Shown: one piece after another, positions 31,784 through 37,975 of the stretch | How positions within the stretch are numbered: position 1 is the stretch's first letter | How the letters are laid out: each line of letters starts with the position of its first letter | Assembly: GCA_012026925.1 (NCBI GenBank) | Contig: VEPJ01000075.1 | Span: 8,133-46,107, forward strand | Source of the DNA: Gammaproteobacteria bacterium | GTDB taxonomy: Bacteria > Pseudomonadota > Gammaproteobacteria > Steroidobacterales > Steroidobacteraceae | Direction of reading: 5' to 3' | Length of the DNA stretch: 37,975 nt | Notes under the pieces: model-generated | What the model was told of the DNA's origin: nothing | The model's database searches: none | What the model saw: only the letters and a program-made list of their open reading frames with translations | Program-made: the position numbers and the translations under genes

Positions 31784-33367
31784 GTGGACCTTGACGCGCG
31801 ACTGGTGCGCAATCACGCCGTGGCCAGCCCAGCACTGCAGCGACGACCCTCCCCCGTTCCCGAAGACCGCGATGCCGCGGTGCTCGTGGACGTGGTCGTG
31901 CTGTCGTCTGACATGGTCCTGTTCGACGCCATCAAGGCCGCCATCGGTGAGCGCAACCCCGTGTGGCGAGCGCGCTCGGCCGAGGAATCCGTCGATCTGC
32001 TGCTGACCGGCCGCTGCGGCGTCCTCCTGATGGACCTGGCCGCTGTCTCGACGCGTCCCGCGACGCTCGTGCAGCAGATCGCGGAGCAGTTCCCGGACGT
32101 CGTGGTGGTGGTCGCCGGCCGGCGCGAGGACGAGGCCCTGCTCGCCCAGCTGATCAGCGAGGGGCTCGTCTACCGGTTCATGCACAAGCCGCTGACGGCG
32201 AAGCGCGCGGGCATGTTCCTGAGCGCGGCGACCCGTTGTCATGTGGAACGCCGCGAGTCCCGCACTTCCCAGCCGCTGCTGCCGCTCTCGAGCGTGTTGC
32301 CCACGCGCGCCGACCCGCGGAAATGGCTGTTCGTCGCGGGCGGCCTCGCGATCTTCCTGGGGCTGGGCTGGCTGCTTGCAGGGGGCCCGTCGCGGAATGC
32401 GCATACGGTTTCCCCGGAAACCGGGTCGCGTACGCCGACCCCGGCCGTCGTGGCCGACACGGCTCGAGCCGACCCCGTGCTTGCTCGCGCCCGCGCTGCG
32501 TTGGCCGCCGGGCGCTATGAAGCACCGGCCGGCAACAACGCGCTCGACCTGTACGCTGCGGTGCTGCTCGCGCAGCCGTCGCAGGCAGAGGCGCGTGCCG
32601 GCCTCGACAAGACCGTCGCGCACCTCGTGACCGCCGCGGAGAGGGCGGCGGGCACCGGTGACCGGACGGAAGCCGAACGGCTGCTGAAGCGCATCCGCGC
32701 CGCGGATCCATCGAGCGCCGCGGCGGATCACCTGGCCGCCATGCTCGCCCCGCACGCGCCACCGGCGGCCGCGCCTGCCGCTGTCACGGCGAATGCGGAA
32801 GCGTCACGCGCGACCGCGGCCCCTGCTGCGGCGCCGACCGGGCAGGCGCCCGTCGCCAAGGTAACGGTCCGGCCGGCTGTCGCTCCCGATCCTCTGAGCC
32901 CCCACTACAGCAACGCCGCTGATCTGCATGCAACGAGCCGTCACGGGGCCGGCCGTGTGCGGAGCTACGGCGCGCCGATTTCCACGGGCCTGCCCATCGC
33001 GGGCTACGTGAAGAATGCAGCCCCGGAACCGGCGCCCGCTCCAGCCACCGCGCCTGCCACGGACGCCGGCGCCGTCGCCGCCCTCGCGCTGCCCGCGGAC
33101 GCGAACGACCGCATCTTCGCCACCGACCCGGTGTACCCGCCCGCTGCCCTGGTGAACCGCATCGAGGGCTGGGTCGAGCTGATGTTCACGATCACCGAGA
33201 CGGGCGCCGTGCGCGACATCGAAGTCGTGGATGCGCAGCCGCGCGGCGTGTTCGAATCGGCGGCGACACAGGCGCTGGGCAACTGGCGCTTCAGGCCGCG
33301 GCTCGCGAACGGCCAGCCGGTCCCGCGCCGTTCCGTCGTCACGCTCCGCTTCAACGTCGACGGCTGA
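31784..33367 (+). CDS. Receiver-like domain fused to a membrane helix and TonB C-terminal domain
   Basis: 527 residues. Residues ~32-150 resemble a response-regulator receiver: VVVLSSDMVLFDAIKAAI, a phospho-acceptor-like Asp84 in VLLMDLAAV, and Lys135 in YRFMHKPLT, though the acidic pair before helix 1 is only partly kept. One membrane helix (KWLFVAGGLAIFLGLGWLLAGG, ~183-204) follows, then an Ala-rich helical, TPR-like region, an Ala/Pro linker, and a TonB_C domain (~443-527: FATDPVYPPAALVNRIEGWVELMFTITETG ... RFRPRLANGQPVPRRSVVTLRFNVDG). The N-terminus would be cytosolic and TonB_C periplasmic. GTG at 31784 lacks a Shine-Dalgarno sequence, so the start is uncertain. No ExbB/ExbD nearby. Its 3' end overlaps the convergent MFS gene by 17 bp. 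Confidence 0.85.
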   Translation: MDLDARLVRNHAVASPALQRRPSPVPEDRDAAVLVDVVVLSSDMVLFDAIKAAIGERNPVWRARSAEESVDLLLTGRCGVLLMDLAAVSTRPATLVQQIAEQFPDVVVVVAGRREDEALLAQLISEGLVYRFMHKPLTAKRAGMFLSAATRCHVERRESRTSQPLLPLSSVLPTRADPRKWLFVAGGLAIFLGLGWLLAGGPSRNAHTVSPETGSRTPTPAVVADTARADPVLARARAALAAGRYEAPAGNNALDLYAAVLLAQPSQAEARAGLDKTVAHLVTAAERAAGTGDRTEAERLLKRIRAADPSSAAADHLAAMLAPHAPPAAAPAAVTANAEASRATAAPAAAPTGQAPVAKVTVRPAVAPDPLSPHYSNAADLHATSRHGAGRVRSYGAPISTGLPIAGYVKNAAPEPAPAPATAPATDAGAVAALALPADANDRIFATDPVYPPAALVNRIEGWVELMFTITETGAVRDIEVVDAQPRGVFESAATQALGNWRFRPRLANGQPVPRRSVVTLRFNVDG

Positions 33368-34622
33368 GCCCGACGTGCTGCCCGCCGAGGGCCCAGGCGA
33401 CGACCGCCCAGGCGGCCGCGATCACGGCCCCGCACCAGGCGATCCCGCTGACGCCGAGGTCGAACGTGGACTTCACCAGGGCGTGCACGGACGCCGCCGT
33501 CGCGTCGCCGCCCCGATACACGAACGTGTCGATCAGGCTCTTCGCCTTGTACCGCTCCTCGCGGCTTACGACCGTGTAGAGCGCGTCGCGTGAGGGCCGC
33601 GTGATCGAGTATTCGCCGATGCGCCGGATCATCATCACGCCGACCAGCACGACGAAGGTGGGGGCGCTCGCCAGCACGCCGTAGCCCAGGGTCATGAGCA
33701 GGGGAATGCTCACGATCAGCGCGCGGAAGCCGAACCAGCGGTAGAGCCTGCCGAACAGGAAGAGCTGCATCACGAGCGAGCCGGCCTGGGTCCAGAAGTC
33801 GATCGTGCTGAAGAAGGCGGTGCGGGCGTCACGGTCCTTGAACACTTCCGCCACCATCGCCTGCTGCTCGAGGTACAGGAACGTCGAGACCCACGTGAGC
33901 AGGAAGACGAAGAGGGCGATGAGCGCGAGGTAGCGCGACTGCAGCACCTGGCGGAAGGCGGCAAGTGCCGTTCCTCCGAGCTTCGCATCACGATCGGCGC
34001 CCTCGGCGGTGTTCTCGCCATGGTGCCGGTGCCAGTGCAGCACACGCAGCATGAAACCGAGCGCGATCGCGAGCAACGCGGCCGAGACGAGCAGCAGGTT
34101 GATGGTGCCGAGCGGCCTCGCGAGTCGTTGCGCCAGGAAAGGACCGTTCAGCCCGCCGAGGCTGAGCCCCGCGGCGATGAATCCGAACAGCCGGCCGGCC
34201 TGCTCGCGCGTGAACACGTCGGCCATCAGGCTCCAGAACACGGCCACGACGAACAGCACGAACACGCTCACCCAGACGAAGTACGCGCGCGCGATCCAGG
34301 CGTGGTCCTGCTGCAGGTTGAACCAGGCGTGGAAGCCGACGATGTTCAGGATGAAGAACAGGTACACCCAGGGCAGGAACGCCGAGCGCCGGTAGCGCGA
34401 CGTGAGCCAGCCGTACAGGGGTTGCACGAGCAGCATCCCGGCAAACGTGCCCCAGAAGAGCGCGGGCAGCGTCTCGACGCCCGAGGTAAGGCCCATCGTC
34501 TCCCGGATCGGGCGCAGGATGGCGTACGCCGAGAACATGAAGAAGGCGCAGCAGAATGCAGCGAGTGCGCCGCCAAGCTCGTGCGGCCTGGCGTTGATCG
34601 CTCCCGCGAGAGCGCGCCTCAC
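33351..34622 (-). CDS. MFS-type carrier, ATP/ADP-translocase-like family
   Basis: 423-residue polytopic membrane protein with about twelve helices. The stretches FFMFSAYAILRPIRETMGL near the start and RRIGEYSITRPSRDALYTVVSREERYKAKSLIDTFVYRGGD near the end are typical of the bacterial MFS/AAA (nucleotide-translocase-like) proteins found in non-parasitic proteobacteria, whose substrate is not known. GTG at 34622 overlaps the stop of the metallo-beta-lactamase gene (GTGA), so the track start at 34991, within that gene, is wrong. Transport of nucleotides is only a family-based guess. Confidence 0.85.
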   Translation of the reverse strand: MRRALAGAINARPHELGGALAAFCCAFFMFSAYAILRPIRETMGLTSGVETLPALFWGTFAGMLLVQPLYGWLTSRYRRSAFLPWVYLFFILNIVGFHAWFNLQQDHAWIARAYFVWVSVFVLFVVAVFWSLMADVFTREQAGRLFGFIAAGLSLGGLNGPFLAQRLARPLGTINLLLVSAALLAIALGFMLRVLHWHRHHGENTAEGADRDAKLGGTALAAFRQVLQSRYLALIALFVFLLTWVSTFLYLEQQAMVAEVFKDRDARTAFFSTIDFWTQAGSLVMQLFLFGRLYRWFGFRALIVSIPLLMTLGYGVLASAPTFVVLVGVMMIRRIGEYSITRPSRDALYTVVSREERYKAKSLIDTFVYRGGDATAASVHALVKSTFDLGVSGIAWCGAVIAAAWAVVAWALGGQHVGLSRRR

Positions 34623-36019
34623 GCCACCGTTCCCAGGTCGACTCGCGCCCCGCGCTGGGCGATCTCCGCGCGGACACCCTGCTGCTGCAGCTTGTCCCGC
34701 AGCCCTTCGGACGCCTCGCGCTCGCCGTGCACCAGCCACACCGGGGGCTTGCCCTGCACTCCCGCGTACCAGCGCAGGAGATCCGCCTGGTCGCCGTGCG
34801 CGGAAAAGCCGCCGAGCGTGTGGACCTGCGCCCGCACCGGGATCGGCGCCCCGTTGACGCGGACCTGCTCGCGGCCGTCCACGATCGCGCGCCCGAGCGT
34901 GCCCTGGGCCTGGAACCCCGAGAACACCACGTGGCATTGCGGGCGCGACAGGTTGTGCTTCAGGTGGTGCACGATGCGACCGCCCGTGCACATGCCGCTG
35001 CCCGCGATCACGATCGCGCCGCCCGCCATCCGGTTGATCGTCATCGACTCATCGACCGTCCGGCAGAGCGTGAGGTTCGGCAGCAGCGGCATGCGCTCGG
35101 AACGGGTGCGCCACTCGCGAGCTTCCTCGTCGAAGAGCTCGGCGTGGCGCCAGTACACGCCCGTCGCCTCGATCGCCATCGGGCTGTCGAGGAATATCCG
35201 CCAGTCGGCAAGACGCCACGCGTCGAAGTGCGCGCCGAGCTCGTAGAGCAATTCCTGGCTGCGCCCGACGGCGAACGCGGGAATGAGTACGTTGCCGCCG
35301 TCCGCGCGCGCGGCGCGCAGGATCTCGCCGAACTCGACCAGCGTCGCCTCGCGATCGCGGTGCAGGCGATTGCCGTAGGTGCTCTCCATGACGACGGCGT
35401 CGGCTGCGAGCCCGGCCTCCGGATCACGCAGGATCGGGGTGTCGTACTGGCCGAGGTCGCCACTGAACACGAGCCGCCGCTCGATCCCGCCTTCGCCGAG
35501 GCGAAGGCAGACGCACGCCGAGCCGAGGATGTGCCCGGCATCGCGGAACGTGAGCTCGACGCCCGGCACCACTTCGAAGGCCCTGCCGTACTGGACCGCG
35601 CGGATCGTGCGCAGCGTCGCCTCCGCGTCCTCCGGCGTATAGAGCGGCTCGACGCGGCCCTTCATCCCGTCGCGCTGGCGGTGGCGGCTTTCGCGCTCGG
35701 CGTCCCGCGCGGCCATCGTCGCGCTGTCCATGAGCAGGATGCGGGCCAGCTCCCGGCAGGCAGTCGTCGCGTACACCGGCCCGCGGAAGCCGCGCTTGCG
35801 CAGCAGCGGCAGGCGGCCGCAATGATCGATGTGCGCGTGGCTCAGGATGACCGCGTCGATCGCGGCGGCATCGAAGGGAAACGGCGCGCGATTGCGCTCG
35901 TCGGGCGCGGCGCCGCCCTGTATCAGGCCGCAATCGAGCAGCAGGCGCCGCCCGCCAACGTCGAGTATGTGGCAAGAGCCGGTGACTTCACCGGCCGCGC
36001 CGAAGAACTCCAGGTGCAT
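34619..36019 (-). CDS. Metallo-beta-lactamase/beta-CASP ribonuclease (CPSF73/YSH1-like)
   Basis: 466-residue RNA-processing exo/endonuclease-type protein. The metallo-beta-lactamase core begins at residue 1 (LEFFGAAGEVTGSCH, LLLDCGLIQGG), with the zinc motif HAHIDHCGRLP, the ligand region AGHILGSACV and GDLGQYDTP. The beta-CASP insert contains MESTYGNRLH, IPAFAVGRSQELLYEL and SGMCTGGRIVHHLKHN; the last motif GGFSAHGDQADLL completes the metal site. Such proteins occur widely in bacteria and archaea; most act on RNA. The gene is ten bases after the HD-GYP stop and is translationally coupled to the MFS gene. Confidence 0.93.
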   Translation of the reverse strand: MHLEFFGAAGEVTGSCHILDVGGRRLLLDCGLIQGGAAPDERNRAPFPFDAAAIDAVILSHAHIDHCGRLPLLRKRGFRGPVYATTACRELARILLMDSATMAARDAERESRHRQRDGMKGRVEPLYTPEDAEATLRTIRAVQYGRAFEVVPGVELTFRDAGHILGSACVCLRLGEGGIERRLVFSGDLGQYDTPILRDPEAGLAADAVVMESTYGNRLHRDREATLVEFGEILRAARADGGNVLIPAFAVGRSQELLYELGAHFDAWRLADWRIFLDSPMAIEATGVYWRHAELFDEEAREWRTRSERMPLLPNLTLCRTVDESMTINRMAGGAIVIAGSGMCTGGRIVHHLKHNLSRPQCHVVFSGFQAQGTLGRAIVDGREQVRVNGAPIPVRAQVHTLGGFSAHGDQADLLRWYAGVQGKPPVWLVHGEREASEGLRDKLQQQGVRAEIAQRGARVDLGTVA

Positions 36020-36028
36020 CCGCTCGCC

Positions 36029-37975
36029 TCAGGCGATTCGCTGGCCGGCCGGAGCTTCTGGCTCCGGCTGCGTCTGCCGGTCCCGAAGGACCCGGACGCA
36101 GGCCTTGACCACCCTCGCATCGTAACGGCGACCGGCCTGCGATTGCAGTTCCTCGAGGCAGGCGGCGAGCGACAGGGCCGCGCGCTGCGGCCGGGGGGAG
36201 AGCATCGCCTCGACCGCGTCCGCGACCGCGACGATGCGCGCTTCGAGCAGGATCTCTTCGCCCTTCATTCCGCGCGGATAACCCGAGCCATCGAGGCGCT
36301 CGTGGTGCTGCCGTACGGCCTCGGCGACCGGCCATGGGAATTCGATGCGTCGCAGCGTCTCGTAGCCGCGCTCGGCGTGCGACTTCACCAGCTCGAACTC
36401 GGCCGGCGTCAGCGTGCCGGGCCGCCACAGGATCTCCCGCGGGATCTGCAGCATGCCGACATCGATCAGCTGGCCGGTGACACGCAGGCCGCGCACCGAG
36501 TGCCCGGGCAGGCCCATCGCCGTCGCGCTGCCGGCGGCGCGTTCGCCCACTCGCTTCGCACGCCCCGTCGTGCAGGTGTCCTGTGCATCCGACAGCGCGC
36601 CGATCGCGTCCACCGCGCCCAGCATGACGCGCTCCATGTGATCCATGGCGCTCACGACCTCGGCGTCCGAGCGCCGGCGGCGCAGCACCCTGGCCAGCGT
36701 GTCCGTGACCTGCGTCGCGTGGCGGTGATCGTCGTCGTCGAAGGGCTCCTTCTTGTTCGCGAGCACCAGCGCACCCGCGAGGCGCCCGCCATCGAGCATC
36801 GGCACCGCCAGCTGGCGCCGCAGTGCGCCGGGAAGCCCCGCCTGCCGCAGGCTGCCGGTGCCCTCTTCGCCCTCGCGGACGATCGGGCGCTGCGAGCTCA
36901 GGCACTCGTAGAGCGCGGTGTCGGCGGGGGGCAACCCACGCCAGCGCGTGAGCGGGGAAGATTCCCTGGCGGTGGATTCGCCGTCGCGCCGCGCAGCGAG
37001 CTCGATCTGCCCGGCCTCGTGCGTCGCGATGAACAGGTAGCCGGAGTCGCTGCCGGTGAGCTGCTGCAGCAGGTCGAGCGCGTGCATCAGCGTCTCGGAT
37101 TCCGTGTACGAATGCGCGTGCTGGGCGAGGTCTAGCAATCCGAGTGCGCGCCGCAGGTCGCGATCGGCCCGCTCCTGCGCCCGGCGCCGAGCCGAGGCAT
37201 CGCGGACCGCGAGCATGCGATTTCCGCCCGGGCCGCCGACGAAGGAGCTCGCGACTTCGACGTCGAACACCGAGCCGTCGGGCCTGCGCCAGCGCGTTTC
37301 CTGCAGGACCTGGCCTGCGCTGCCGAGCGCGACGCTGCGGATCGTCGATTCGCCGGCGGCGCCCTGCTCGAACTGCTGGACCGGGAGCCCCTCCACCTTG
37401 CCGGCCTCGAGTCCGAGCAGCGCGTGGAACGCCGCGTTTGCGTACTGGATGTGGCCCGAGGGGTCGACGATGCAGGCCGGAATCGGCGCATCCTCGAGCG
37501 CCGACGCGTGCGCGACCGCGATCTGTTGCGCCGCGCGCTCCGATCGCTCGGCCGTGACGTCGCGCCCCGTCGTGAGCCAGCAGGCGCGGCCGGCGTATGA
37601 CACCGAGACGCGGCGCAACTCGAGGATCGCCGGCGTGCCGTCCGGTCGGGCAAACGCGAGGTCCACGGCGCGGGCGGGGTCCTCGCCGGGCGCGTAACCC
37701 GGCAGCAGTTCGACGATCGAGCGGCCCTGCAGCTTCCCGGGTGCGATCCCGAGCAGCGCCGCCGCCGAGTCGCTGACCGCGCGCAGCTCGTGCGTCTCCA
37801 TGTCCGAAAGCAGCGTCGGCAGCGGGTGCGCGCGCAATGCCCGCTCGGCGTCCGTCGCCGCAGCCTGCGCCTGCGCGCGGCTCGCCTGCAGCTCCGCGAG
37901 GCGCGACTCAAGCACGCCGCCCCGCGCCAGTTCTGCGCGCGATTCCTCGGCCGCGCCACGCGCCTGGGGCTCGGC
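36029..37975 (-). CDS. PAS-PAS-GAF sensor with degenerate HD-GYP domain (partial, N-terminus beyond window)
   Basis: The frame is open from the window edge, so the 648 residues seen lack the true start; the track's 37915 GTG is internal to a coiled coil. Order: coiled coil, PAS (~50-145; e.g. ELRAVSDSAAALLGI), PAS (~160-265; IPACIVDPSGHIQYANAAFHALLG), GAF (~285-430), then HD-GYP. The GYP part is intact (HHERLDGSGYPRGMKGEEI, ARIVAVADAVEAML) and VKSHAERG retains a ligand His, but the canonical H-D-I-G-K is I-D-V-G-M and the earlier metal His is also absent. Canonical HD-GYP proteins hydrolyse cyclic di-GMP; this one probably does not, and may bind ligand or partners. First of a likely operon with the beta-CASP RNase and MFS genes. 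Confidence 0.88.
   Translation of the reverse strand, partial: AEPQARGAAEESRAELARGGVLESRLAELQASRAQAQAAATDAERALRAHPLPTLLSDMETHELRAVSDSAAALLGIAPGKLQGRSIVELLPGYAPGEDPARAVDLAFARPDGTPAILELRRVSVSYAGRACWLTTGRDVTAERSERAAQQIAVAHASALEDAPIPACIVDPSGHIQYANAAFHALLGLEAGKVEGLPVQQFEQGAAGESTIRSVALGSAGQVLQETRWRRPDGSVFDVEVASSFVGGPGGNRMLAVRDASARRRAQERADRDLRRALGLLDLAQHAHSYTESETLMHALDLLQQLTGSDSGYLFIATHEAGQIELAARRDGESTARESSPLTRWRGLPPADTALYECLSSQRPIVREGEEGTGSLRQAGLPGALRRQLAVPMLDGGRLAGALVLANKKEPFDDDDHRHATQVTDTLARVLRRRRSDAEVVSAMDHMERVMLGAVDAIGALSDAQDTCTTGRAKRVGERAAGSATAMGLPGHSVRGLRVTGQLIDVGMLQIPREILWRPGTLTPAEFELVKSHAERGYETLRRIEFPWPVAEAVRQHHERLDGSGYPRGMKGEEILLEARIVAVADAVEAMLSPRPQRAALSLAACLEELQSQAGRRYDARVVKACVRVLRDRQTQPEPEAPAGQRIA

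Noticed and set aside
34727-37135. 802-aa plus-strand ORF opposite the RNase and HD-GYP genes
   Set aside because: Shadow frame; the minus strand has diagnostic motifs in both genes.

Overview
The window is GC-rich chromosomal DNA (clearly well above 60% G+C by eye) with densely packed genes, frequent GTG/TTG starts and many 4-base stop/start overlaps. The gene content (ExeA/GspA-GspB type II secretion accessory pair, Blc-type lipocalin lipoprotein, RND tripartite efflux, PurT, cytosolic malate dehydrogenase, FakA-DegV fusion, TonB-like protein) suggests a Gram-negative proteobacterium, most likely a gammaproteobacterium near the Xanthomonadales/Steroidobacterales/Nevskiales. That placement is inference from gene families only. 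I see no phage genes, transposase, tRNA, rRNA or CRISPR array; this looks like ordinary chromosome with a few accessory pockets.

Layout. 1-4.2 kb: a double-CDGSH iron-sulfur protein divergent from a Kef-type cation/proton antiporter, then purT, which converges on a Dps ferritin-like gene. 4.45-10.8 kb: a TetR-controlled tripartite efflux operon (regulator, TolC-like channel, lipoprotein adaptor, RND pump) with overlapping operator palindromes in front of the regulator. 10.8-11.5 kb: a heptad-repeat hairpin overlapping the 3' end of a GntR/YtrA-type regulator gene, with a possible 51-codon ORF and a perfect 20-bp palindrome upstream of it. 11.65-24.6 kb: a long co-directional run of mdh, a KimA/KUP-like permease, a secreted RNase Sa/barnase-type ribonuclease with its barstar inhibitor, a DUF4286-DUF3667 membrane protein, dinB, an arginase/agmatinase-family enzyme, gspA-gspB, a fused fatty acid kinase (FakA+DegV/FakB), and a Cys/Met-metabolism PLP enzyme. 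24.6-26.6 kb (minus): an operon of SSAT-like acetyltransferase, Rid-family protein, lipocalin lipoprotein and periplasmic rhodanese, divergent from a GcvA-type LysR regulator. 27.7-29.9 kb (minus): small GNAT, membrane-anchored EEP phosphatase/nuclease, alpha/beta hydrolase. 30.1-38 kb: a PHB-depolymerase-like lipoprotein, an unknown conserved-looking protein, a receiver-like/TonB fusion, and on the minus strand an HD-GYP-like sensor (cut by the window end), a beta-CASP metallo-beta-lactamase RNase and an MFS/ATP-ADP-translocase-like carrier.

Most interesting for follow-up: (i) two copies of a 7-bp-periodic inverted repeat at gene 3' ends, one of which supplies the last codons and stop of gntR; (ii) the RNase-barstar pair followed within 13 bp by a DUF4286-DUF3667 fusion and then dinB; (iii) a receiver-like domain fused through one membrane helix to a TonB C-terminal domain; (iv) a one-chain FakA-FakB fusion; (v) an HD-GYP protein whose HD metal site has lost its histidine. 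Coding calls rest on family motifs that can be read in the translations; no database search was available.
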